Positions 11,441 to 22,503 of a stretch of DNA of 64,000 nucleotides are shown here, piece after piece (positions within the stretch are counted from its first letter, which is position 1; every line of letters begins with the position of its first letter). Under the pieces are notes generated by a model. It was not told where the DNA came from, did no database searches, and worked only from the letters and a program-made list of their open reading frames with translations. Both the position numbers and the translations under genes were made by a program. This DNA is from Fagopyrum homotropicum (lineage: Eukaryota; Streptophyta; Magnoliopsida; Caryophyllales; Polygonaceae): the NCBI GenBank assembly GCA_033239125.1, contig BSWB01000004.1, positions 81,372,501 to 81,436,500 on the forward strand. Direction: 5' to 3'.

Positions 11441-11620
11441 GGTGAGGCAACAGAAGCTTTGCTTCGTGAACGATCTTCACTCCTAAGTGCTTATAACTCC
11501 TTCCTTAGCTTCTTTTAGTCTTCTTCTTCTGGACCAAGGAGTTAGTAGCATAAACCGACACAAATGCAATAAAAAGACTCTAAAAACTATCCTAAATGAT
11601 AGTGATTCCATCACCTGTCA

Positions 11621-13270
11621 GGCAACTAAACGATTTCGTAACACGTCTATAAGCTCATAAAAGACTGGAATATCCTCCAACGTGGAACTATCTTCTTCAT
11701 GGCACATCATTAGAAAGCATCACCTCCTGGCGCTATAAACTTCGCTGCTCATATAGCAGTAATGGCAAAACTCGCCTCTTCAAAAGTCGTAACCTCGGAA
11801 AACCTTTGTCTTACAATCTCAAAGTAGATTAGAACAACCTTCCAACTGATGTCTAACATGACATGATATTTATTCGTGTACATGATACACATAATGACTT
11901 CGTCATGCGCTTATGGCATGACAAAGAAGTCTTTAAACCATACAAAAGTCCCTGAATTAATGGGACGACATATAAGTCACGGGCACCTCAGACCCCTAAC
12001 TGGTAATCCTGTAAAGGAAAGTCTACCTCTTACTATTTCCACATTCCACTATTAACGCACCCATCGAAAGACAAGAAGTGCATAGCACTCACAACAAGCA
12101 AAACTCCACTAGGTAAACCATTAACAAGAATGGTACCTGTACAGCTAACGCCAGAAGCTCGACTACATATCATCATTCAATCTCGGATCCATGCTCCTCA
12201 GGTATCACAGAGGTCACTGCCATAGCCTCCACTTCCACTCTTTCTGCACCGGAAATAGGAAGGTCTTGTTGAGAAGAAACACTGCCTTGCTCACAAAAAG
12301 GGGCTAGATGGCCTAATTCACCACAGGTGAAGCAAGCTATCAATGCCAAGGGGCACACAGAGCGCAAATAACCTGGATAGCCACAGTTGAAACATAACTG
12401 TCCCATCCTTGCAACCTGTGCAGCTAAAGGGTAACTCGATCTTTGTCGTCCAACTTTCATAATCTTACTCCGGGAGGGAACTAGTAAAGGCAGCGCCTTG
12501 CCTTGTCGACCGAACTTCGCTCTATGTCTTGCTTTACCACATGTAAAGCATATTATTGGCGTCTTTGGGCACACCGCTCGCTGGTGTCCAAACTTCGCGC
12601 AATTATAACACTGTAGTTCCTTGCCAGTCGTCTTCCTGGCCAAAGGACCGCTTGATTATCGTGACATCTGACTTGGTTCATCATTCATCATCTTTGCTTC
12701 TCCATTAACTGATTCAGTCCATTGCTTCTTCTTTGATCAAGAAGCTTGAATTGGTCCCACCCACGTTGGTAAATCCGGTGTAGGTCTACCCGCTATCACA
12801 AGCTCATATACTTGCTGCATATATTCTTGAAACTCAAGTCTACTCATGGAGACATGATCAGCCTCTTCAAACTCGTTCCTTGCCATAGGCGAACCAACAA
12901 CGGAAAATAGTCCCTTACTTGACGTGACTGGAGGAAGAGGGGTTGTACCTCTACCTCGTTCCACAATAGATACTACTCTAGTCTGAGCCATCTGTAGGAT
13001 ATACGCACCTAATCTTATAAGGCTATATATATGTCATATGTATCAATATATATATATACATACTATATCCACACAATCCATAATACATACAAATATATAT
13101 ATGTATCTACGCTGCAGAGATTCATGGCAGAGGTGACGACTTCTCGTACATTCTAACCCAAAACCAAATTTAAAACCAAAAACGATTTAAAACGTCAGAC
13201 CCCTTTCGGGTTTTGTTTATTTTACCGATAAGACCTTATTGCAGGTAGCAAGTGCCATTGTTGTCTACCT
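11621..13270 (-). pseudogene. gag: chromovirus gag and PR-RT linker remnant, minus strand
   Basis: A true ATG at 12991 (minus) opens an 84-codon frame MAQTRVVSIVERG..., the gag amino end. It lies about 280 bp inside the primer site. After a deletion, 12643-12173 carries four CCHC-like knuckles: CYNCAKFGHQRAVC and CFTCGELGHLAPFC are complete, CFTCGKARHRAKF lacks the last Cys, and CFNCGYPGYLRSVC has Tyr for His. From 12170 to 11621 frames are broken. Near the left end it reads STLEDIPVFYELIDVL, the linker before RT, the same segment seen at 55720-55800. It joins 3812 across element D. Confidence 0.75.
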
Positions 13271-13284
13271 GGGCTCTGATACCA
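13271..13284 (-). other. primer binding site (initiator tRNA-Met) of chromovirus
   Basis: Minus-strand TGGTATCAGAGCCC, the standard primer site for initiator tRNA-Met in plant Ty3/gypsy chromoviruses. It lies four bases inside the LTR end. Confidence 0.9.
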
Positions 13285-13288
13285 ACTC

Positions 13289-14056
13289 TGTAACACCCCG
13301 AATCCGCGGGACTCGGAGTGCCACATTGGGCTAGGATCTCATAGTGGATCTTGACCCTAGCCTGGCAACAAGTTCACTAGACCTTATAACATGGCAGTGA
13401 CAGATATAAAACAAATACATAAACGGTGAAACTGTATAACCAAAGGTAAAAGACAACATAGCCGAGTATATAAAACAACATCCTCACACAGGAGGTACAA
13501 AAGATCATCCTCACGCAGGAGGGAAACACAACAAACCCAAATCAACCACCTAATGTACAAGAGTCCTCGGCCTGTCACCCTGCCAGATCACTCAGCAGCG
13601 CCTAACCTGTAAACATGAACAATACGGAATGAAACCGTTAGCTAACCATACATATATGAGGTAATGCATAAGCACATCCACGATCAGGAAAGATAAACAC
13701 ATCAGCATGCTATCACACATTTACCCATTTTATCATCTTTATATAATGGTGATTCACTTAAATCGTATATATATATGAGCAGATGAAAATATGTAACACG
13801 AGGACCGATACATCCTCGCCTCTGAGCCTGGTAGCCATGTGGAGTGGAATAGGTGACACAACCCGTGTACCCTATGGGAGTGGTGTTGTGCCCTCCCCGT
13901 ATACCAGGTCTGGCCAGACTCAAGATAACCTCCTAGACTCCACGACGGGATGAAAGGGAAAGGTTATCACAACCACGCATACGGGGCAATCAATAAAACA
14001 TAGGTCGGTATAAACGACATCTCATGCTATAATATCAACATATAATGCACATATCA
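13289..14056 (-). mobile_element. chromovirus 5' LTR, truncated, minus strand
   Basis: Starts TGTAACACCCCGAATCCGCGG on the plus strand and matches the reverse complement of the complete LTR at 53557-55535 ('gtctagtgaacttg', 'cctcacacaggagg', 'cataggtcggtataaacgacatc'). It is cut at 14056 by the 5' LTR of element B. Confidence 0.8.
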
Positions 14057-14175
14057 TAATAACACGATTTATGATGTTAGAGTAGGAACTCATTTAGATA
14101 GTTTTCCCGCTCATTCGTGCATGGTTTGCACTAGTTCGTTACGATGTGCACTCAATTCATGTATTTTGTCGAGAT
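14057..14175 (+). mobile_element. element B 5' LTR, first fragment
   Basis: TAATAACACGATTTATGATGTTAG through ATTTTGTCGAGAT. It continues without loss at 25188, after element A and its duplicated GAGAT. It begins TA rather than the usual TG. Confidence 0.85.
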
Positions 14176-14504
14176 TGATAACACGATTTATGACTTAGGG
14201 TTAGGTAATCATTTAGATAGATTCATCACTCATTCATGCATGGTTTAGCACAAATTCGCGACGTTTGCACTCAATTCACGTATTTTGTCGAGATAGACGT
14301 CTACACGGACTTGTGCGTTGCTTTGTAGGTATTTCGGGGGTCTTTTGGACATTAACCGATACATTAGAGGGCCAAGCCTCATGATGGTACACATCCAAGG
14401 CTAAGGAGGAGCATAAATGGAGCAACAAGGGACACAAAGACCACTATTGGTGCAAGCAATGAATCAACTCATGGCTAGACGATCATAGCACCTTTCTGTT
14501 GAAG

Positions 14505-14562
14505 AAAATCGGACCAACAAGCAGCTAAATCGGCCGATTTTCTCCTACTGGGTCGATTTTTG
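14505..14562. promoter_or_regulatory. dyad motif block 1, element A 5' LTR
   Basis: AAAATCGG, AAATCGGCCGATTT (14527-14540) and GGTCGATTTTT within 58 bp, ending about 60 bp upstream of the TATA box. The same block is at 23762-23818 in the 3' LTR. Confidence 0.6.
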
Positions 14563-15108
14563 AGGCTTTGACAGCTTAAGCCACGTGTCCCACGATCTCT
14601 TGTCCGTCCTTGCTCTTGGTGGAGAATATAAGTGGTCCTGCAGGTGGTTGCTGATCGTCTCTCCTCTCCCACACTCTCATTCACAGCTCACCAATTTGGT
14701 AGAAGGATTGGAGGAGAAGAAAAGCTCTCAAGGATTGAAGGAAGAAGAGAACACCATTTTAGGAGATAAGTGAGGTTTTGAGTGATTTGGAGTGGCTTTT
14801 GTAGTCTTTGATTGAAGAGCTTTAGCAAGGATTGTTAGGAACGTTTTGGATCTTCATTTAAGAGTTTGTAAGTCTTGCTACAACTTGGATTTTGCTGAGA
14901 TTAATTGATTTTGTTTCTCATCTTTCATTACTCATCTATGAACACCATGTATGCTTGTTTGATGATTTTGAATCTTGATATGCATATTATTGGCTAGTTT
15001 GTTGTGATTCTGGAGTGATGGATTGATGGTTATGAATAGGGTGATGATAGGATGAGCTTATATGTTAGTTTAGGATGATTAATATGCACAAAACTCACAA
15101 CAGAAAGA

Positions 15109-15166
15109 AAAACCGTCCTGTTCATCAGATAAATCGGCCGATTTATCTGTAGAACAGCCCGATTTA
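15109..15166. promoter_or_regulatory. dyad motif block 2, element A 5' LTR
   Basis: A perfect 24-bp palindrome at 15126-15149 (half site CAGATAAATCGG and its complement), with a diverged half site on either side (aaaccgtcctg, cccgattta). About 500 bp downstream of the TATA box, so probably transcribed. Confidence 0.6.
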
Positions 15167-16017
15167 TTCTCCTGTTGCTCTTTAAATGATAAATCTGAAT
15201 GCTCGGGTCCTTGGTTGTTTAAATCCTAGTGTTTATTAAGCCTAATTTAGCTTAAGATCACCTAATGCTATCAATCTAAGTGAGGGAAGAGATCTACCCG
15301 ATGATTTCCGACCTTCGATACCTAAGATGATGAATGCTAGGTAGTAGTGAGCTTCATAAGCCGCTATTGGATCGAGTGTGCTAGGATTAGTACTTGAGAC
15401 TTCCCTATTCTGAGACTTACCCGGTAAGGAGAGGGTTGCACTCTTAAGTAGTATCCAGTTTGTGTAGAATCTCCATATTTAACCACCTTGAGACCTACCC
15501 GGTAATAGGAGTTAGATGCGGGACTAGTGAAGTGAGAGACCTACCCGGTAATTGCTTCCATTAGTGAAACACTCTTCCCCAACACCGCAACTTGTCCTTA
15601 GAATCCTTAGAACCTTGAGTCCTATGCCATAACCAGAAATCTTGACCTCTAGAATCTATTTTTCTCTCTTGATCATATACTTGTGTTTTGAGTTACTTGT
15701 TTGATTGCTAGTTGAGTTGTTAGCTTGTTTCATTATCTTTCTTGACTTGTGATCTTGTTTGATCACCTCAAAAACCGACAAAAACATTGTGTTTTTCCAT
15801 TTTCTTTGTTTCTCATCTTATCTTAGTCTAGATTCACACTATCTTTGATCATTGTTTGACTCGATTTCACCTTAGTCTTTGTGTTCGACCTCGGAATACT
15901 ATCTCTACTACAAACGTCCCGTACACTACGGGTTCGCTAGGAGTTAGGATAAATATAACGAGTATAAATTTAAGACTTATTGCGTACAGATCACACGATC
16001 TTAGCGTAACAAGTTTT

Positions 16018-16036
16018 TGGCGCCGTTGCCGGGGAC
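16018..16036 (+). other. primer binding site (tRNA-Asp) of element A
   Basis: TGGCGCCGTTGCCGGGGA, six bases after the LTR end. Complementary to the tRNA-Asp 3' end. Confidence 0.92.
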
Positions 16037-16152
16037 TAGGTCTAGATTGAGTCATTTTGTGATTGTTTATAGTGTAGGTCTTTCTTGTTGCTTTTGATCT
16101 CTCTTTGGTGTGTATCTTTGCTTTTCAGGGCATCATCTCTCTCTTTAGGTGT

Positions 16153-17945
16153 ATGCGAAGATCTCGTGGCAAGGATTTAGCTCCATTCGATCCCGAACCA
16201 GAGAAAACCCTTCGATCTAGATCCAAGAACATCCGAAAAGAGAAAGAGATGGCCGGAAGAAACCTCCAAGGTGAATTAGATGAAGCCTTAGAGCAAATAA
16301 GGCTAAGAGATGAGCTCTTGGAGGAAGAAAGGAGACTTGCCAATGAGAGGCAAGAGGAAACTAGGAGGGAGATTGAGGAGATTAGGCAAGTCCTTGTTCA
16401 AGGAGAGCTTAATCGCCGACAACCTCCACCTCCTCCACCACAACCGCAGCCGGCGGCGAATGTTAGGGTTGTACCCGTTGCTATCGAAGAGCCACAAACT
16501 TTGGGTAGACATATGGATCCGGCACAAAGAGCACACCGTCCGGGTGTGAACTTAGGAGATCCCGCAGCCCACAACTACGAGCTCCGCCCTCAAGTTCTAC
16601 AAATGATCCGGCATAATCAATTTGGAGGGATGGAAGGAGAGTCTCCTCATCAACACTTGATGAACTATGAGATTTTGATGGAGACACTTAGACCGCCAAG
16701 ATTGGAGAGCAACAACTATAAACTTAGGGCTTTTTCCTTCTCTCTTAAGGATAAGGCCTTGGCTTGGTATCAATCTATTCCACAAGGGCGAGTTAGTACT
16801 TGGGAGGAGATGACAACCGAGTTTTTGACTAAGTTCTTCCCCCCTTCCAAGACTACCGAGTTAAGAGGGAAGATCAATGCCTTCGTGATGAAGGATAGAG
16901 AGAGTTTGTTCAAGTCTTGGGAGAGATTCAAAGACCTTCTCCTAGATTGTCCACACCATGGCATACCGAAAATTGAGCTAATGGAGATCTACTTCAAGGG
17001 ACTTGATGAAGATAGCCAATTCAAGCTTCAATCTCTTTCCGGTGGGACTTTCATGGAAAAGCATGTAGATGATGCTTGGGAGTTTGTGGAGAAGCAAGCT
17101 CTAGTAATTGAGAAGTACTCCCATAGGAAGAGTGAAAGGAGAAAGGCGGGAGCATATGAGGTGAGTGAGGTCACCATGAGTAACTTCAAGCTCGACGCCA
17201 TCAACAACGAGCTAAAGTCCTTGAGGGAGTTGTGTGCTACAACCTTGAAGAACCAAGCAACCCCTCAAGTGCTTCCACAAGCTAACTTGTCTTCCAAGGA
17301 GGAGGATGTGAACTATATGTGAAAGGGCAACTACAACAACTACCAAGGCCCAAGGAACTTCAACAACAACCGGCAATTGAACAATTACCGGCCCAACCAT
17401 AACCATCCCGGTTTTTCTTACTCTAACCCGGATGGAGCCTTGAACCCTCCCGCTTCCACAAGCACAACTCCACCACCAAGAGCTTCACAAGAACCTCCAC
17501 CCGGATTCACTCAACCTCCAAAGGATAGGACCGAATTGATGTTTGAGCAATTGCTTGGAAGGTTGAGTGGTCTTGAGAGCACCGTGACTTCAATTTCTAA
17601 GGCTCAAAAGGTTTTGGAAGCACAAGTGTTCCAAAAGGCGGGTGAAGCACATAGAGATCCGGGAAAGCTTCCCGGAAGAACCGAAGAAAACCCAAGAGGC
17701 CAAGTGTTGGCTATTACAACAAGAAGTGGGTTAAGCATGAAGGATCCTTTGCCCAAGGAGAATGCTAAAGGGAAGAAAGTGGTGAATGAAGAAGAGACTT
17801 TGCAAGGAGATGAAGGCAAGAGCAAAGATGTAGAGCCAACCTATGTGGCACCGCCTCCATACAAGCCACCACTACCGTTCCCTCAATCACGAGCAAGAGC
17901 TCGCTTGGACAATCATTTTGGTAAGTTCCTTGAACTAATGTCTAA
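16153..17945 (+). pseudogene. gag: element A gag (one stop, then frameshift)
   Basis: The start chosen is ATG 16153 (MRRSRGKDLAPFDPEPEKT), because this amino end is shared with C and F while the upstream in-frame ATG at 16105 lies in diverged leader sequence. Residues about 140-300 are the retrotransposon gag domain (NQFGGMEGESPHQHLMNYEI, DKALAWYQSIPQG, FFPPSKTTELRGKI, LLDCPHHGIP). An in-frame stop at 17320-17322 interrupts it; the same frame continues to about 17945, where one base is missing relative to C. After the gag core comes an N/Q/Y-rich stretch with no CCHC knuckle. It makes the capsid-like shell in related elements; here it is defective. Confidence 0.88.
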
Positions 17946-20900
17946 TTGCATATTAACATTCCGTTCATGGATGCTATTTTAGGGATGCCGGCATATGGCA
18001 AGTTCTTGAAGGAAATACTCTCCAACAAAAGGAAGTTGGAGGAGTATGGTGAGATAAGGATGACTAAGAGATCCTCGGAGTTGATTCAAACGATGAAGGA
18101 GGAGATGCCTCCCAAGCTAAGGGATCCTGGATCCTTTTGTGTGCCAATCGGAGTAGAAGAAGTGAAGTATGACGCCCTATGTGATCTTGGGGCAAGTGTA
18201 AGCATCATCCCGCTCGCACTTTGCAACAAGGTTGGGCTAGGAGAGCCAAAGCCGGTCAAAATGACCCTTTACATGGCGGACCGCTCAATCACTCATCCGG
18301 TTGGGATCTTGGAAGACATCCCGGTGCAATTAGGGAAGTTCTATGTGCCCATAGACTTTGTTGTTTTGGACATCCCGGCGGACTATCCGGTTCCTATCAT
18401 CTTGGGAAGACCTTTCCTAGCTACTTCCGGGTGTCTAGTAGATTGCAAGAATGGGACTCTCTCCTTCAACATTGGAGAAGAGAACATCAAGTTCAAGCTG
18501 TCCACAATGATGAAAGGGCCAACCCTTGATGAGGATATATTCAACATAGTTGAAGAAGAGGAGTCTAGAGAGGTTGTGAGCTCAATCTTGCTCAAGGATC
18601 CGCTTGAGAGAGTTCTTAGCTCAAGCTTGATGGAAGAAGGAGTTGAGGAGAGTAGCAATGAAGTAATCAAGGCCTTGAATGCATTGGACGAGCTACCAAG
18701 TGTTGGATTTGAAGTGCTAGGAGAAGAGAAAAACAGCCAGAAAAATCGGCCTGCCTGGGAAAAATCGGCCGATTTTTCTCCTTGTGCTGCAATTTCACCC
18801 AATTCTGCCAAAACAGAAACTCAGATCGACCCACCCTCAGATAAATCGACCGATTTTTCTTCTTGGGCCGATTTTCCTGAGTCTTTTCAGCACCAACCAC
18901 TTGAATGTGAGCAATCATCAAGGGACTTCAAGGAGGCTTCCATGGCTTTGCAATCATCTCAACCTACATTGTATGGATCGTCTCCAACCGAAAAAGGTCC
19001 TCCTTAACTTGATCTTAAACCTCTTCCTTCTCACTTAAAGTATACTTTCCTTGGTTCAAATTCTACTTATCCGGTGATCGTGAATGCATCTTTGAATGAT
19101 GATGAGCTTAATAGATTGGTGAATGAATTGAAACTGCATAGAAAGGCAATAGGATACACCATTGATGATCTTCTTGGCATCAAGCCATCTTTGTGCATGC
19201 ATAGGATAATGATGGAAGATAATCATAAACCCTCTATTGAACATCAAAGGAGATTGAATCCCATAATGAAAGAGGTAGTCAAAAAGGAGATCATTAAGTT
19301 GCTAGATGCAGGAATTATCTACCCTATCTCGGATAGTAAGTGGGTTAGTCCCGTTCATGTAGTACCTAAGAAGGGTGGGATGACCGTAGTAACCAATGAG
19401 AACAATGAACTAATCCCGACTAGGATGGTTACGGGATGGAGGATGTGTATTGATTATAGAAAGCTTAACATGGCCTCTAGGAAAGATCACTTCCCTCTTC
19501 CTTTCATTGACCAAATGCTAGAAAGATTAGCTCAACACTCTCATTTTTGCTACCTAGATGGCTATAGTGGATTCTTCCAAATCCCTAACCACCCCGATGA
19601 CCAAGAGAAAACAACCTTTACATGTCCATGGGGTACTTTTGGATATAGGAGGATGCCATTTGGGTTGTGTAATGCACCCGCCACCTTCCAAAGGTGCATG
19701 ATGGCTATCTTTTCGGAATACATTGAAAATATCATGGAAGTGTTCATGGATGATTTCTCTGTTTATGGTTCTTCCTTTGATAATTTCTTGGCTAACTTGT
19801 CATTAGTATTGCAAAGATGTGAGGAGACAAATCTTGTCTTAAATTGGGAAAAATGCCACTTCATGGTAAGTGAAGGTATCGTGTCAGGACACTTGGTGTC
19901 TAACCGTGGCATTGAGGTTGATAGGGCCAAGATTGAGACGATAGAGAAGTTGCCGCCACCTACCTCGGTGAAGGGGGTAAGGAGCTTTCTAGGGCATGCC
20001 GGTTTTTACCGGAGGTTTATTCAAGACTTCTCTAAAATTTCTAAGCCTCTCACTAACCTACTAATGAAGGATGTTGAATTTGTTTTCTCCAAAGATTGCC
20101 TTGAGGCTTTTTGTAGGTTGAAGAACGCTTTGATCTCCGCACCCATCATGCAACCTCCGGATTGGAGTTTACCGTTTGATATCATGTGTGATGCAAGCGA
20201 TGTAGCCGTTGGGGTTGTTTTGGGGCAAAGGAAAGATGGACGAACTCATGCCATTTATTATGCTAGCAAGACGCTAGATGATGCCCAACTTAACTATGCC
20301 ACAACCGAGAAGGAGTTGCTAGCGGTGGTGTATGCTTTTGAGAAGTTCCGCTCATATCTTGTTGGAGCAAAGGTCATTGTCTATACGGATCATGCTGCGA
20401 TCCGTTACCTCCTTACAAAGAAGGATGCCAAACCTAGGTTGATTCGGTGGATCCTTCTTCTTCAAGAGTTCGATTTGGAAATCCGGGACAAGAAGGGATC
20501 CGAGAACTCCGTGGCGGATCACCTTAGTAGACTACCTCCTTTAGAGATTGAGAGAGATGACATCCCGATTGATGACTCATTCCGGGATGAGCAATTGCAA
20601 ATGGTGGAGGAATGCTTGTTCCAAGTGTCTAGGGGAAGTGAGCCATGATATGCCGACATTGTGAACTATCTTGTGTGTGAGGAAGTGCCTCCCTGTTTGA
20701 CATACGCTCAAAGGAAGAAGTTCTTCAAGGATGTGAGGCACTACTATTGGAGTGAACCACTTTTGTTCAAAAGAGGGCCGGATGGAATGTTTAGAAGATG
20801 CATACCGGAGGATGAGGTGGAGAGTGTGATCCGCCATTGTCATTCCTTGCCATGTGGAGGGCATGCTAGCGCACACAAGACATGTGCGAAGGTGCTACAA

Positions 20901-21920
20901 TCGGGCTTCTTTTGGCCAAGCTTGTTCAAGGATGTGCAAAGCTTTGTGGTAGCTTGTGATGCTTGCCAAAGGACGGGCAACATCTCAAGGAGGAATGAGA
21001 TGCCCTTGAACAACATACAAGAGGTAGAGATATTTGATGTATGGGGTGTGGACTTCATGGGACCATTCCCTTCTTCATGTGGCAACCTCTACATCCTATT
21101 GGCGGTTGACTATGTTTCGATATGGGTGGAGGCAATCGCCTCTCCTACAAATGATGCCAAGGTTGTGGTGCGGTTTTTCAACCGAGTGATCTTCCCTAGG
21201 TTTGGAACACCAAGGGTGATCATAAGTGATGGAGGGAAGCACTTCACTAATAGGAACTTTGGAGCACTTTTGGCTAAGTATGGGGTGACTCATAAGGTGG
21301 GAACACCTTACCATCCCCAAACTAGTGGCCAAGTGGAAATCTCCAACCGGGAGATCAAGGGGATTCTCGAGAAGACGGTCTCAAGAACGAGAAAGGATTG
21401 GGCTATGAAGCTCGATGATGCCTTGTGGGCATATAGGACCACTTTCAAGACACCAATTGGCACCACTCCTTACAAGTTGGTCTATGGCAAGTCTTGCCAC
21501 CTTCTAGTAGAGATGGAGCATAGAGCTTATTGGGCCATTAAGTGGCTAAATTTTGACCTCAAGGAGGCGCTAGAGAAGCGGTTGCTAGACATGAACGCCC
21601 TTGAGGAGATCCGGTTGGATGCTTATGAGAATGCCCGGATCTACAAGGAGCGGACCAAAAGGTGGCATGACAAGCGCCTCTTTCCAAAGGAGTTGAATGA
21701 AGGCGACTTGGTGCTTCTCTTCAACTCAAGGCTGCGGCTCTTCCCCGGAAAGCTCAAATCAAGATGGACCGGGCCATATGTGGTGAAGAAAATCTTTCCT
21801 CATGGAGCGGTGAAGATAGGAGGAGATCATTGTGGTGACTTCAAGGTGAATGGGCATCGTTTGAAGAAGTACATCCCGGAAGCCCCGATGGAAGTGATTG
21901 CCCCGCTTCATCTTGATTGA
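17946..21920 (+). pseudogene. pol: element A pol: PR-RT-RNase H-INT, two stops
   Basis: After the frameshift, one frame runs to a TGA at 21918-21920, with stops at 19005-19007 and 20646-20648. Protease: CDLGASVSIIP then ILGRPFLATSG. A hypervariable linker with the family motif spans 18728-18889. RT: VPKKGGMTVV, WRMCIDYRKLN, GFFQIPNHPDDQEKTTF, FMDDFSVYG. RNase H: CDASD, TEKELLAVVYAFEKF, YTDH. Integrase: H2C2 zinc finger ending CDACQR, DFMGPFP, SDGGKHF, TSGQVEISNREIK, and a C-terminal WTGPYVVKKIF. There is no chromodomain and no second RNase H, which argues against Tat/Ogre and for Athila. No env-like frame follows. Confidence 0.9.
18728..18889. repeat. dyad motif block 3 in PR-RT linker of element A
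   Basis: AAAATCGGCCTG, AAAATCGGCCGATTTTTC, AAATCGACCGATTTTTC and GGGCCGATTTT within about 160 bp of coding sequence. Element C has CCACGGCCGTGG copies in the matching place (35070-35187). Confidence 0.65.
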
Positions 21921-21967
21921 AACGCTCCTGAATTTGGTCAAGCTAATGACCTTAAAGAAGCGCTTAA

Positions 21968-21981
21968 TGGGAGGCAACCCA
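21968..21981 (+). other. post-pol hairpin TGGG-AGGCAA-CCCA, element A
   Basis: Four-base stem with a six-base loop, 48 bp after the pol stop. Identical at 38269-38282 (C) and 43984-43997 (F, minus), nearly so at 9424-9437 (D, minus). Confidence 0.55.
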
Positions 21982-22464
21982 TTGGTACATATTTTTCCCT
22001 TTCTTTTTCTTGCTTTTGTTTAATCTCACTCTTGGTGTGCTTTGTTTTTCATTTGTGTTTTTGGGTGCTAGATCTTGTTGTTGTCGTGTGTGACGAGATG
22101 TTGGAGGTCATGTGAAGACCTCATGGAGCTAATTAAGGTACAAGATCCAAGCACATAGACGAGGAGGAAATCACCCAGAAAAATCGGACTGTTCATGCAC
22201 AAAATCGGCCGATTTTCCTGGGCTATGGGGCGATTTTTCCTCTGTATAAAGGAAAGTGATGATCTCAAATCAAGCATGCGTGGAGCGGACGAGGAACTGG
22301 ACGGCTTGCGGTGCCAAGCGCGGGTTCCGACATCATAACGAACATCAAGAGCTCACTACCATCCTTGATCGATCATCTACCATCATCATCCAATGAGAAC
22401 CGAAATACCAAAGCATCACCAATTTTACATTGTGAGGACTCTCTTTCACTTCTTTATTTAGTTT

Positions 22465-22503
22465 ACACATTAGGGACAATGTGCTTCTAAGTATGGGGTG
22501 GGG
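22465..22503 (+). other. stem-loop plus second PPT-like tract, element A
   Basis: ACACATT-AGGGAC-AATGTGC, then AAGTATGGGGTGGGG four bases on. The same module is at 38630-38668 (C), 43601-43638 (F, minus) and about 58600-58640 (E, minus). It lies roughly 0.9-1.3 kb before the real PPT and copies its AAGTATGGGGT core. Confidence 0.55.

Larger units (their letters stand above)
3813..11620 (-). mobile_element. composite element D: three LTRs around two deleted interiors
   Basis: Three direct LTR copies (3813-5299, 5897-6662, 10089-11620) flank two short interiors. Each interior has a tRNA-Asp-type primer site on its right and a PPT on its left, so transcription runs right to left. The middle LTR serves as 5' LTR of the left unit and as 3' LTR of the right unit, as expected from unequal recombination between LTRs. 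Flanks are AGCAA (3808-3812) and GGCAA (11621-11625), a TSD with one mismatch, so the array entered as one insertion or grew from one. The target is the PR-RT junction of a minus-strand chromovirus. No RT, protease or integrase is present, so it needed another element's proteins. Confidence 0.85.
10089..11620 (-). mobile_element. LTR 3 of element D (5' LTR)
   Basis: 1532 bp, TGACTGAAGG...ACCTGTCA on the plus strand. On the sense (minus) strand a TATA-like GTATAAATAG is at 10914-10923. The dyad array CCGC-AGGG-GCGG lies upstream of it at about 11026-11440. A 10-G run is at 10241-10250. Confidence 0.85.
14176..16011 (+). mobile_element. 5' LTR of element A
   Basis: 1836 bp, TGATAACACG...GCGTAACA. 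TATA-like GAATATAAGTGG at 14624-14633. Motif block 1 is at 14505-14562 and block 2 at 15109-15166, the latter holding a 24-bp perfect palindrome. Confidence 0.93.

Noticed and set aside
15856..16050. Short frames on both strands at the LTR end of element A
   Set aside because: They are translations of conserved LTR and primer-site sequence and recur in every LTR copy.
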